Shown here one piece after another: positions 9,290 through 18,580 of a DNA stretch of 35,335 nucleotides. Numbering within the stretch: the stretch's first letter is position 1; every line of letters begins with the position of its first letter. The translations under genes and the position numbers were made by a program. The notes under the pieces are model-generated. The model searched no databases, was not told where the DNA came from, and saw only the letters and a program-made list of their open reading frames with translations. Origin of the DNA: Gemmatimonadota bacterium (GTDB taxonomy: Bacteria; JAAXHH01); NCBI GenBank assembly GCA_009835325.1, contig VXWP01000005.1, forward strand, positions 1-35,335. The letters are read 5' to 3'.

Positions 9290-9844
9290 TCAGCGGCCCG
9301 CCCGGTCCGCTTGGTCCGCCCGGCCCGCCTGGTCCGCCTGCGCCGCTGCCTCCAGATCGGACACCAGTTCGCTACCGCCTTCGATCTCCAGCGTTCTCCG
9401 CGTTCCCGCACCGATTTCGATGTGGACCGTTACCGCGTCGGACGGCATGATCCCCGGGAACTTGTCTCCCCATTCGACCAGGCAGACGCACGCGTCCAGG
9501 TATTCGTCGAAGCCGAGGTCCAGCACCGATTCCGGGTCGTCCAGGCGGTAGAGATCGAAATGTGCCACGGGGATTCGGCCAGGCTGACCAAGCTGACCGA
9601 CGTATTCGTTCACGAGGGTGAAGGTGGGACTCGTGACCGGTTCCGCGACGCCGAGGCCCGCGCAGATCCCCTGGATGAAACAGGTCTTCCCCGCGCCCAG
9701 GTCGCCGGACACCCGCACCGTGTCCCCCGGCGCCAGCCACGCCGCCAGCCGTCTCCCGACCCGCGCGGTCTGCCCGGGGCCGTCCGTGTCGAAACGGCGC
9801 CGCTCGGACCGAGCCTGCGCGTCCCCATGTATCGTAACGTTCAA
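9290..9844 (-). CDS. tsaE: tRNA threonylcarbamoyladenosine biosynthesis ATPase TsaE
   Basis: This 184-aa P-loop ATPase has Walker A GDLGAGKT (residues 47-54), SPTFTLVNEY, the HFDLYRL motif and LVEWGDKFP, all TsaE hallmarks. It works with TsaB and TsaD to make t6A37 in ANN-reading tRNAs. I place the start at TTG 9844, whose TTGA overlaps the serS stop and which has AAGGA upstream. A longer in-frame reading that runs back into serS is not credible. The last 20 or so residues (Ala/Asp/Gln/Arg-rich) come from a 9-bp tandem repeat and extend beyond the usual family C-terminus. Confidence 0.92.
   Translation of the reverse strand: MNVTIHGDAQARSERRRFDTDGPGQTARVGRRLAAWLAPGDTVRVSGDLGAGKTCFIQGICAGLGVAEPVTSPTFTLVNEYVGQLGQPGRIPVAHFDLYRLDDPESVLDLGFDEYLDACVCLVEWGDKFPGIMPSDAVTVHIEIGAGTRRTLEIEGGSELVSDLEAAAQADQAGRADQADRAGR
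9303..9347. repeat. 9-bp tandem repeat at the tsaE 3' end
   Basis: Five 9-bp units (9303-9347) follow a (C/T)GG(T/C)CCGC(C/T) pattern, the last one degenerate. They encode the ADQAGR-like tail of TsaE on the minus strand. Confidence 0.75.
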
Positions 9845-11109
9845 CCGATTTCCTTCAATCCCCCCATGTAGGGGATCAGCACCTCCGGGATGCGGATGCT
9901 GCCGCGCCCGGTCTGGTAGTGCTCCAGCACCGCGATGAGGGTCCGCGCCATGCCCATGCCCGATCCGTTCAGGGTATGCACGAACTGGCTCTTCCCGTCC
10001 TTGTTCCGGTACCGGATCCCGCTTCTCCGCGCCTGGAAGTCCTCGAAATTGCTGCATGAAGAGACCTCCAGCCACCGGTCTACCCCGGGCGCCCAGGCTT
10101 CCAGGTCATAGCACTTGGCCGCCGCGAAACTCAGGTCGCCCGTGCTCAGCGAAACCACGCGGTACGGGATATTCAGCAACTGCAGCACTTCCTCCGCGTC
10201 GTTCACCAGCGTCTCCAGTTCATCGTAGGAGGTCTCGGGACGGACGAATTTGACCATCTCCACCTTGTCGAACTGGTGCACCCGGATCAGGCCGCGGGTC
10301 TCCCGCCCGTAGGAACCGGCCTCGCGGCGGAAGCAGGGGCTGTAGGCCGTGTAGTAGATGGGCAGGTCGTCCTCGGAGAGGATCTCGTCGCGGTGCATGT
10401 TGGTCACCGGGACCTCCGCCGTGGGGATGAGGAACAGGTCGTCCAGGTCGGTCCGGTACATGTCCTCTTCCATCTTCGGCAGCTGGCCCGTGCCGAACAT
10501 GCTCTGGCGGTTTACGATGTAGGGCGGGATGACTTCCGTGTACCCGTGCTTCTGGATGTGGAGGTCGAGCATGAACTGGATCAGCGCGCGCTGAAGCCGC
10601 GCGCCCTCGCCCTTGAAGAGGACGAAGTGGCTGCCCGATATCTTGCCCGCCCTTTGAAAGTCGATGATGTCGAGCGCTTCTCCCAGGTCCCAGTGGGCCT
10701 TGCGTTCGAATTCCACCTCGGGCGTGGACCCCCAGCGGCGCACCTCCACGTTGGCGCTTTCGTCGGCGCCGACCGGCACCGAGGGATGGGGTATGTTGGG
10801 CAGGCGCTCGAGCACGGACTGCAGGCTGTCCTGGAGGCCGGCCAGGTCGGTGTCGATACCCTTGATGCGCGAGGACACCTCCCGCATCTCCTCGATCCGG
10901 GCGGAAGCGTCTTCGCCGTCGCGTTTCATCGAGGCGATTTCGTCGGACACGGTGTTCCGCCGCTGCTTGAGCGACTCGCTCGACTGCAGCAGTTCCCGCC
11001 GCCGGGCATCCAGGTCGAGGAAGCCGTCGACGTCGACCCGCTCGTTCTTGTTCGCCGCCGCCTGTTTTACCACGTCGGGGTTATTCCTGACGAATCGCTG
11101 GTCTAACAT
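9841..11109 (-). CDS. serS: Seryl-tRNA synthetase
   Basis: This 422-aa class II synthetase has an N-terminal long coiled-coil arm that contacts the tRNA-Ser variable arm (about residues 30-100). The catalytic core contains PTAEVP, the motif 2 segment PCFRREAGSYGRETRGLIRVHQF and motif 3 NGSGMGMARTLIAVLEH. It charges tRNA-Ser and tRNA-Sec with serine. The length matches the family. GGAGG precedes the ATG by about 5 nt. The stop overlaps the tsaE TTG start by 3 nt (TTGA), so serS-tsaE is a coupled pair. Confidence 0.97.
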   Translation of the reverse strand: MLDQRFVRNNPDVVKQAAANKNERVDVDGFLDLDARRRELLQSSESLKQRRNTVSDEIASMKRDGEDASARIEEMREVSSRIKGIDTDLAGLQDSLQSVLERLPNIPHPSVPVGADESANVEVRRWGSTPEVEFERKAHWDLGEALDIIDFQRAGKISGSHFVLFKGEGARLQRALIQFMLDLHIQKHGYTEVIPPYIVNRQSMFGTGQLPKMEEDMYRTDLDDLFLIPTAEVPVTNMHRDEILSEDDLPIYYTAYSPCFRREAGSYGRETRGLIRVHQFDKVEMVKFVRPETSYDELETLVNDAEEVLQLLNIPYRVVSLSTGDLSFAAAKCYDLEAWAPGVDRWLEVSSCSNFEDFQARRSGIRYRNKDGKSQFVHTLNGSGMGMARTLIAVLEHYQTGRGSIRIPEVLIPYMGGLKEIG

Positions 11110-11300
11110 GATCCCTCCGCTACCGGGCGCCTGTTGGAATGGCCGCTGCCCAAGCGCCTTTCGGGTGGGCCGCTGCCCGGGTATTCATTGTTGTCTTGCC
11201 GCGATAAACCACGGTAAAATAGGAAGAGGCCTCCGCGCCCGGCAAGCAGAAACGAAGCGGCGGCGCCGATCCGCTCCCGTCAGATTATCACGGTCGTACC

Positions 11301-11318
11301 GCCGGACGCGCCGGACGC
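11301..11318. repeat. 9-bp direct repeat between serS and the DUF2400 gene
   Basis: GCCGGACGC is duplicated at 11301-11309 and 11310-11318, followed by a CCGGCCAGCCC copy of the motif seen in the tig leader. It lies just beyond the stop of the leftward DUF2400 gene. Confidence 0.6.
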
Positions 11319-11332
11319 CCCGGCCAGCCCGT

Positions 11333-12151
11333 TCAGCGCTTCCTGTACTCCAGCATGCCCCAGTGGCAAAGGGCGAAGTCGTATTTGACCGGGTCTTCCG
11401 GGTCGAATCTCCGCAGCGCCCGCGTGACCTCCTCGGCCATCTTCCAGTCCGCCTGCTTCCGGGACGTAAGGCCCAGGCGCCTGGAGATCCGCGCTACGTG
11501 GGTGTCGATCGGCGTCACCAGGCGGGCGGGCAGGATTCGCGGCCAGAGACCCAGGTCCGGGGCTTCCCGCCGGACCATCCACCGGATGTAGAGGTTCATC
11601 CGCTTGCAGGCGCTTCCCGATACCGGGGAGGGCAACAGGTAGCGGATCCCCGTTTTCGTCCCGTGCCGCTCGTGTTGTTCCCCGGGATTGACCTCCCGCG
11701 TGAATCCGAGCAGCGTATCGGTGAAATGGGCAAGCGCGGGACCCGTGTGAGTATCCGACGGGCGGTGGCCCGCGGCGAAGAGCGCGCCGAGGGAGCCGTA
11801 CCGCCGCAGGGCCTTCCCCATGACCGCGGCCAGCGTCGACAGGTCCCGTCCCCGCGTCCACCGGTATACGAACCCGTTAAATCGACTGCCGTCCCGTACC
11901 GGGTCGAAATTCATGACGAAGTCCCAGGGCGCGTCGCCCATCCTCCGCAACGCCTCGCCGGCCGCGGCCGTGATCGTTTCGGCCCGGCCGTAGGCCAGCG
12001 AAGCCGCGACCAGCCCGGCGATCTCCTGGTCTTCCGGACCTTCGAAGCGTCTCACCACTTCGAGCGGATCGGGCGAGATCATGGAAGGATCGAAGGAACG
12101 GTACAGGACATCCAGCCGGTTTCCGATCGCGGTCCAATCGATACGCGTCAT
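11333..12151 (-). CDS. TIGR02757/DUF2400 family protein (HhH-GPD-like motif)
   Basis: This 272-aa protein matches what I recall of the TIGR02757 family: EIAGLVAASLAYGR near residue 45, YLLPSP, KRMNLYIRWMVR and TPIDTHVARISRRLGLTSRK (D216 in the DTH motif), then PEDPVKYDFALCHWG. The PIDTHVxRISxRLGL segment resembles the catalytic-Asp region of endonuclease III-type HhH-GPD DNA glycosylases. A DNA-repair role is therefore possible, but the iron-sulfur cysteines of Nth are absent and no activity is established here. The ATG at 12151 was chosen because it opens the conserved part; the ribosome site is weak (GGACG). The frame is open far upstream through holA only because the opposite strand happens to lack stops. 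Confidence 0.8.
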   Translation of the reverse strand: MTRIDWTAIGNRLDVLYRSFDPSMISPDPLEVVRRFEGPEDQEIAGLVAASLAYGRAETITAAAGEALRRMGDAPWDFVMNFDPVRDGSRFNGFVYRWTRGRDLSTLAAVMGKALRRYGSLGALFAAGHRPSDTHTGPALAHFTDTLLGFTREVNPGEQHERHGTKTGIRYLLPSPVSGSACKRMNLYIRWMVRREAPDLGLWPRILPARLVTPIDTHVARISRRLGLTSRKQADWKMAEEVTRALRRFDPEDPVKYDFALCHWGMLEYRKR

Positions 12152-12219
12152 GGGGAAACGTCCGGGTTGCGGGCCAGGTTTTAAAAACCAGGGTCCGGTC
12201 AGGAGATGGCGTATGCGGC

Positions 12220-12251
12220 TTGACTTGAATCGATTTGACTTGAATATATTC
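12220..12251. promoter_or_regulatory. Candidate promoter/operator in the DUF2400-holA divergent region
   Basis: The 11-mer TTGACTTGAAT occurs twice (12220-12230 and 12235-12245), 15 bp apart. It runs into the palindrome GAATATATTC (12242-12251), which offers a -10 (TATATT) on both strands. The rightward -35 TTGACT (12220-12225) is 19 bp from TATATT, longer than ideal. Confidence 0.4.
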
Positions 12252-12361
12252 GTATGTTGCGATTCCCGTAACCCGATTCGTGCCGGTATCCGTACAGTTC
12301 CTGCACTGGGCCTGCACCGGTCCTGCAGAGGACGGCCGCGGTCCGGCGGCGAGGCGCGCCT

Positions 12362-13372
12362 ATGAACCCCGAGCAGTTGATTCAGCAAATAGACCGAGGC
12401 CGGATCGAAGCGGTATACTTCTTCTCCGGCGACGAGGCGTACCGGAAGGAAGAGGCCGTGGATACGCTGGTCGCCCGTGTCGTCGAGCCGGGGACGGAGG
12501 CGTTCTGCGTGGACGTGCTTCGCGGCGACGAAAGCGACGCAGCGGCGATATTGACCTCTGCTTCCCTCGTGCCCATGATGGCCGACCGCAGGGTGGTCGT
12601 CGTCAGGGATTTCCACAAGTTGCCGCAAAAGGACCGGGAAGCCGTGGCGGACTACGCGGAGCGGCCCGCGCCGAGTACGGTCCTGGTGCTCGAGGCGCCC
12701 AGGGTGAACCTGAAGACCAGGCTGTACGAACGGCTGGCGGCGGCGGCGGTCTCGGTGGTGTTCTACCCGCTGTTTCCGGAGAGGGTCCCTGCCTGGCTTC
12801 AGCAGCAGGCGAAGCGTTACGGAAAGCGGCTGACCCCGGAGGCCGCGCACCAGATGCAGGAAATCGTGGGGACGGACCTGGGGGAACTGGCCGGAGAGGT
12901 GGAGAAACTGGCCGTGTTCGTCGGCGGCAGGGATACGATTGCGGCCGGCGACGTGGAGAGTACGCTCGGACCCGTTCGCGCGGGAACGGTATTCGACATC
13001 GCCGAGGCCGTCGGCGAGAAGGACCTCGCCCGGGCGCTGGTGGCCTACGAGCGTGCGATTGACGGCGGCGACGCGCCCCAGGCCATCGTGGCGCTCTTCG
13101 TCCGCCACCTGGTGATCCTCTGGAAGATCAGGTTCCTGAAAAGGGACCGCCGGACGGATGACGACATCAAGAAGAAGCTGCAGCTGGGATGGGGGTTCAA
13201 CCGGTTCTACAACCGCTATGCCGCGCAGTCCAGGCTGCTGGCGGGCCGGGATCTGCTCAGCGGGTTCGAGGCGCTCTACGAAGCCGATACGGCCCTGAAA
13301 TCCAGCGCGTTGCCGCCCGAACTCGTCATGCGGCGGCTGTTGTTTACGTTGTGCACCGGGCACGCGGCATAG
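12362..13372 (+). CDS. holA: DNA polymerase III subunit delta
   Basis: This 336-aa protein has the delta-subunit layout: an AAA+-like N-terminal domain (YFFSGDEAYRKEEAV near residue 20, MMADRRVVVVRDFHKL) without an intact Walker A, TDLGELAGEVEKLAVFVG in the middle, and a C-terminal collar domain with AIVALFVRHLVILWKIRFL. It opens the beta sliding clamp within the clamp-loader complex. GAGG lies 7 nt before the ATG. It precedes rsgA by 31 nt and may share a transcript with it. Confidence 0.9.
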   Translation: MNPEQLIQQIDRGRIEAVYFFSGDEAYRKEEAVDTLVARVVEPGTEAFCVDVLRGDESDAAAILTSASLVPMMADRRVVVVRDFHKLPQKDREAVADYAERPAPSTVLVLEAPRVNLKTRLYERLAAAAVSVVFYPLFPERVPAWLQQQAKRYGKRLTPEAAHQMQEIVGTDLGELAGEVEKLAVFVGGRDTIAAGDVESTLGPVRAGTVFDIAEAVGEKDLARALVAYERAIDGGDAPQAIVALFVRHLVILWKIRFLKRDRRTDDDIKKKLQLGWGFNRFYNRYAAQSRLLAGRDLLSGFEALYEADTALKSSALPPELVMRRLLFTLCTGHAA

Positions 13373-13403
13373 CGGCAAAGACACGGAGGGCCGGCCAGGC
13401 GCC

Positions 13404-14381
13404 ATGGGCGCCGCGATTGTGAAATCGACCGAAGGCATCGTAATCAGGGAACACCGGGGCGTGTTCGACGTGGAGACCCGGCACGGGATCTTCGCCTGCG
13501 CGTTGCGCAGCAGGATGAAGAAGGCGCTGATCTATCCGGAACGGGATAACCAGCATCACTCCGTGGAGCAGGTCGGTCGTATCGACGCCGTGAATCCCGT
13601 GGCCATCGGTGATCGCGTGCGCGTCGTGGAGGACCAGGGCGAGACCGGCGCCATAGAGGAAGTGCTTCCGCGCCGTTCCAAACTCTCCCGACTCGCCCCC
13701 GGCAAGCGGCGCGTCGAACAGATCATGATCGCCAACGCCGACCATCTCGTCGCCGTCTTCTCGGTGCGGGACCCGCGTCCGAACCTGCAGCTGCTGGACC
13801 GCCTGCTCGTGGCCGCGGAAGCCGGCAACCTAGCCCCGGTCGTCTGCCTGAACAAGATCGATCTGTCGAAGGACGGGGACCCGGACATCGCGGCGATCTA
13901 CGAACGGTGCGGGTTCCGCGTCATCCCGGCCAGCGCCGTGACACGGGAAGGGGTCGACCTGCTGAAGGCCACGCTGCGGAACCGGGTATCCGCGATCGCG
14001 GGCCCGTCCGGCGCGGGGAAGACCTCCCTGCTGAACGCCATGCAACCCGGCCTCGGGCTGCGGGTCCGTGAGGTGAACCGGACGACGGGCCGCGGCCGGC
14101 ACACCACTACCTATCTCGCCGCGCACCGGCTCGATGCGGGGGGCCTGGTGATCGACTCTCCGGGAATCCGGGAATTCAGCCTGTGGGACGTCTCGCCGCG
14201 TGAGCTTCCGGAGTTGTTCCCCGACATGCGCGGCCACCTGGCGGGCTGCAGGTTTCACGACTGCACGCACGTTCACGAACCGGATTGTACCCTGAGGGCC
14301 GCCCTGTCGGCGGGCGCCGTGTCCCGGGAGCGTTACGAAAGCTACGTCGCGTTGCGTAAAGAATTGGATGGCGGGCAGTAG
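13404..14381 (+). CDS. rsgA: Ribosome small subunit-dependent GTPase A (RsgA)
   Basis: This 325-aa GTPase has the circularly permuted order typical of RsgA/YjeQ. An N-terminal OB-fold region (GIVIREHRGVFDV) comes first, then G4 (CLNKIDLS), then G1 (AGPSGAGKTSLLN), then G3 (DSPGIREFSL). The C-terminal zinc site reads C-RFHD-C-T-H-VHEPD-C. It matures the 30S ribosomal subunit and its GTPase is stimulated by ribosomes. GGAGGG is 13 nt before the ATG, which is long, and a closer AGG exists; GTG starts downstream remain possible. Confidence 0.95.
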   Translation: MGAAIVKSTEGIVIREHRGVFDVETRHGIFACALRSRMKKALIYPERDNQHHSVEQVGRIDAVNPVAIGDRVRVVEDQGETGAIEEVLPRRSKLSRLAPGKRRVEQIMIANADHLVAVFSVRDPRPNLQLLDRLLVAAEAGNLAPVVCLNKIDLSKDGDPDIAAIYERCGFRVIPASAVTREGVDLLKATLRNRVSAIAGPSGAGKTSLLNAMQPGLGLRVREVNRTTGRGRHTTTYLAAHRLDAGGLVIDSPGIREFSLWDVSPRELPELFPDMRGHLAGCRFHDCTHVHEPDCTLRAALSAGAVSRERYESYVALRKELDGGQ

Positions 14382-14484
14382 GCCTGGCGGTGCAAGGCAG
14401 CCGCGGAGCGGTACCCGACCGCGCCGGGGAGTCGCGGGGCGTCGGCTCGCCCGGGGCAGGCGATCAGCCGGTTCGCTCCGACTA

Positions 14485-14955
14485 TCAGAATCCGATGCCC
14501 CGGTCCGGGTCCGCGCAAATCCCGGAGAAGGTGATCAACTCGTCCAGGGGCAGTTCCATCTCCCGGCCCGAGACGAGACGCTTCGATTGGATGACGACGT
14601 TCAGGTGGTTGGGCAGGTGCGTCTCGTCGAACCCCGTTATCGTTCCGATCTCTTCCTCATGGACGGAGACCGCGTCCCCACACAGCAGCAGCCCCGCTTC
14701 CGAAACTTCCGCGAAGCCGATGTAGGCGGCCCGGTCCACGTTCGAACCCGGTCCGGCGCCTTCTTCATCGGTGCAGATGATTTCCAGGACATCTCCCCGC
14801 CTCACCGCCCGGGAAAGCTGGGGGATCAGGCTCAGGCCCCGGTCCTTGGCGGTCAGGTCCAGCACGGCGAAAAGGCGCGCAGACAGTTCCGTCTTGCTCG
14901 AATAGTGCGCCCGGTTGACCTTGCCTTCCACGTGAGGATCCCTGGACTCCGCCAT
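14485..14955 (-). CDS. Conserved-looking hypothetical protein, 156 aa
   Basis: I do not recognise this protein with certainty. ATG 14955 is supported by AAGGGA six nucleotides upstream; a longer in-frame start (15042) would overlap the upstream gene. The 156 residues have no signal peptide or membrane segment. They contain a middle stretch rich in acidic residues and glycine (ICTDEEGAGPGSNVDRAAYI), then GFAEVSEAGLLLCGDAVSV and GFDETHLPNHLNVVIQS. The predicted character is a soluble, mostly beta protein. Codon usage and third-position GC match its neighbours, so it is very likely coding. It lies 46 nt downstream of the PBP4-type gene on the same strand and may be the third gene of that transcript. 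Confidence 0.75.
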   Translation of the reverse strand: MAESRDPHVEGKVNRAHYSSKTELSARLFAVLDLTAKDRGLSLIPQLSRAVRRGDVLEIICTDEEGAGPGSNVDRAAYIGFAEVSEAGLLLCGDAVSVHEEEIGTITGFDETHLPNHLNVVIQSKRLVSGREMELPLDELITFSGICADPDRGIGF

Positions 14956-15001
14956 ATCAGGTCCCTTCCCGAATAATGTCACACGCAGCGTTTCACACAG
15001 G

Positions 15002-16557
15002 TCACTTGCGACTGAATCCGGCCAGCAGGACGCCGATTGCATCCTGCGCCCGGCGCGCCGTCGACGCCGGGCCGACGAAGTTGTTTATCATGATCGAGAA
15101 GACCAGGGGCTCGCCGTCCCGGGTATGGACGTAGCCGCTCAGGCAGCTCACCCCGGTCAGGGTGCCGGTCTTCGCCCTGAGATTGCCCATGGCCGCCGTG
15201 TCTTTCATCCGGTTTGCCAGGGTCCCGTCCTCCCCGGCGACGGGCAGCGCCTCCCGGAAGTCGGCGCCGATCAAGGGATCGTGGTACGCCGCCGTAAGCA
15301 GCGCCGCGACCTGGTCGGGTGATACGTAGTTGTACCACGAGAGTCCGGAACCGTCCGCGAACCGGTAGGCGTCGGGGTCCAGGCCGATGTAGTCCGCCAG
15401 GACCTGTCGCAGGGCGGCCAGCCCGTCGGCGGACGAGCCCGGTTCGCCCGTCGTGTGGCGTCCCATGGTCTTGATGAGCAATTCCGCCGTCAGGTTGTGG
15501 CTGTACTTGAGCAGGCGTGCCAGGGCCCCGGTCACCGGCGGTGAACGGTAGGTCGCCACTGTCCGGGCGCGGGTCGGCGTGACGCCCCTTCGGACCGGTC
15601 CCGTCACGCGGACGCCGCGGGCCTGCAGCTTGTCCCGGAAAAGTTTCCCCGCGTACAGACCGGGCGCTTCGACAGACCGGAAGTACGTTCGCTCGCCCGC
15701 GTCCATGGCGACCCGGCCGGTTATGGTGATCTGGTTGGACCGCGACGGCCAGTCCCGCTCGATCCTGAGCGGTTCAGCGGTAGAGGTATCCCCCGCCGCC
15801 GCCGTCAGGGCCTCCACGATAAAGGTAACGGACGTCGTCGGCGGATCGACCCGGACCGTTACGGGCGCGCCGACGGCGGCCCCGGGCGAAATGCCGATCT
15901 TCACGCTGTTTCCGTTTACCGAGAGCGCGTTCAGGGAGGCGGAGTAACTGTACTGCACGTCGTCCCACATCCACCCTTCACCGTAGGGCACCTCGTCCAG
16001 GTAGGCGTCGTCGACGACGATGTCGCCCGCGATGACCCGTGCGCCGTATGACCCGGAGACGAGGCCGGCTACGACACCGGCGAGGCTGTCCAGGTGCGCC
16101 GATTCCAGCATGGGGTCCCCGCGCCCGAGCAGGTACAGCGACGTGTGCAGCGTGTCGCTTCCGGCAAAGGCGTCCCCATCCGCGAAGACGCTCGTCAGGT
16201 AGCGGTAGTCGGGGCCCATGGTCCGCAGGACGCCCATGGCGGTGAACAGCTTGGTATTGGACGCGGGATGGAACAGTCCATTGGAGTGCCTTGCGAAGAG
16301 TACCCGGCCCGTGACCGGCGACACGACCTTCACGCCAACGGTCATGGGCGCCAGGTCGGGGTGGTCCAGGACCCGGCTTATGTCCTCCGCCAGGCGGCGT
16401 TCCGCCCCGGAAGGCCCCCCGCGGAACTGCAGGGGGCCGCCGCAGGCGAGCACGAGCAGGGCCAGGACCGGCAGCAGGATAACGGTCGCGGGAGCGGTCA
16501 GCGCTTTCATGGCGTCCGCGGTGGGAAAGACGGCCGCGCCGAGCGTCGGTTTCGCTC

Positions 16558-16561
<4 letters not shown>
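15002..16561 (-). CDS. dacB: D-alanyl-D-alanine carboxypeptidase/endopeptidase, PBP4 type (S13), lipoprotein
   Basis: This 519-aa low-molecular-weight penicillin-binding protein has the three S13 active-site motifs: SxxK as PASNTKLF (Ser101, Lys104), SxN as KYSHNLTAE, and KTG as RAKTGTLTG. The domain inserted after SxxK is present and gives the usual PBP4 size. A hydrophobic segment ends in LLVLAC (Cys40), which suggests lipid anchoring in the envelope; E. coli PBP4 is instead a soluble periplasmic protein. It trims or cleaves peptidoglycan cross-links. The ATG at 16561 overlaps the thrC stop as ATGA, implying translational coupling; an internal ATG (residue 18) just before the hydrophobic segment would give a more normal signal peptide. 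Confidence 0.92.
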
Positions 16562-17883
<1,322 letters not shown>

Positions 17884-17943
17884 GGGGGACCTGCTTTTTG
17901 TTCCCGCCATCGCCTGTTTTTTGAACAAAATGAAATAATAATG

Positions 17944-17972
17944 TTGACTATGAACGGGACCGGATATATACT
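17944..17972 (+). promoter_or_regulatory. Strong sigma70-like promoter pointing right, no gene for 600 bp
   Basis: TTGACT (17944-17949), an exact 17-bp spacer and TATACT (17967-17972) make this one of the best promoter matches in the window. It points toward the TonB receptor gene at 18581 and would give a leader of about 600 nt, or a separate small RNA. It lies just upstream of thrC on the other strand. Confidence 0.55.
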
Positions 17973-18026
17973 TACTACTCGTTGCAAGCGAATAACCAAA
18001 CATAGCCGAACCATTACCAGCGCAAC

Positions 18027-18055
18027 ACCTTATGCGCGTCCGTACATAATGTCAA
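18027..18055 (-). promoter_or_regulatory. Candidate thrC promoter
   Basis: On the minus strand there is a perfect -35 TTGACA (18055-18050) and, after 17 bp, TAAGGT (18032-18027), a mediocre -10. It would leave a leader of about 140 nt before thrC. Confidence 0.4.
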
Positions 18056-18149
18056 GAAAGATATGACGGCGGTCGCGGGGTTGCGATGAGTACGATAGCG
18101 TAATGGATTCGGGCCGTGTTGTGCAATTCGTTTCAGCCCATATCGAAGG

Positions 18150-18347
18150 ACGAAATTTATTTCGTGTTACGTGTCATCCGGAACGGCCCCATACAGGTGG
18201 CGAAATACGACCCATGGACTTGTTTCGCTTAGAGTCCCAAGGGGTTTCGGGCATGGATTTGTGCGTGCCGTCGGGCGGCTCGAAATCTGGCACGTTGTTT
18301 GCATTTGATAGTTACTCGGATCACTGACATTCAAAATCGATGTTTCG
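18150..18347. promoter_or_regulatory. Cluster of TTTCG/CGAAA half-sites
   Basis: The pentamer occurs at 18151, 18160, 18201, 18223, 18245, 18281 and 18343, with an eighth copy at 18467. The first two form an inverted repeat (18150-18165), and three (18201, 18223, 18245) are spaced exactly 22 bp apart, about two helical turns. This is far more than the less than one expected by chance in 200 bp. It may be a multi-site operator; the binding protein is unknown. Confidence 0.4.
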
Positions 18348-18462
18348 TCGCGTGTTCATGCCCTTGCACGCGGCCGTTATGTATGTCGTTTCAGTTATTT
18401 TAAGGTATTCAGATTACTTATTTATATACGATTGCCCCAATACCATCGCTGGAGGGAGGTGA

Positions 18463-18540
18463 GTGTCGAAAGAAGTACAGTTGGAATCTGAAGTCGAGTC
18501 TGCAACATTACGATACCGTCAGCAGGCCGGGGCAAGCTGA
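18463..18540 (+). CDS. Possible 25-aa leader peptide before the TonB receptor
   Basis: GTG 18463 is preceded by GGAGGGAGGTGA, the strongest Shine-Dalgarno-like sequence in the window, with its first GGAGG 7 nt from the start. The frame is MSKEVQLESEVESATLRYRQ followed by QAGAS and TGA, giving 25 residues that are charged and probably soluble. It ends 40 nt before the TonB receptor ATG, a position suited to a regulatory leader ORF. I see no amino-acid run that would suggest classical attenuation. The purine-rich stretch could also be an RNA element rather than a translated start. Confidence 0.35.
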   Translation: MSKEVQLESEVESATLRYRQQAGAS

Positions 18541-18580
18541 CAATAATCAGAAGGGCTCTGTTAAACGAGGAGTGAATTAG

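Larger units (their letters stand above)
17884..18580. other. Long, AT-richer intergenic region between thrC and the TonB receptor
   Basis: No convincing long gene lies in these 697 bp. The region is clearly lower in GC than its surroundings. It contains divergent promoter candidates, an inverted repeat ACGAAAT-TT-ATTTCGT (18150-18165), eight copies of TTTCG or its complement CGAAA, and a 25-codon ORF with a strong ribosome site (18463-18540). These are listed separately. A 74-codon frame at 18103-18327 has no ribosome site and is not called. Confidence 0.7.

Noticed and set aside
7771-9450. 559-codon frame overlapping lon in another plus-strand frame
   Set aside because: Low-complexity Arg/Gly/Pro translation; lon is complete with its catalytic dyad.
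18103-18327. 74-codon ORF in the thrC-TonB intergenic region
   Set aside because: No ribosome site, no recognisable domain, and it overlaps the repeated TTTCG sites, which better explain the sequence.
17979-18580. Cobalamin or other known riboswitch upstream of the TonB receptor
   Set aside because: No B12-box (GCCACTG) or other consensus core that I know is present; an unknown structured RNA is not excluded.
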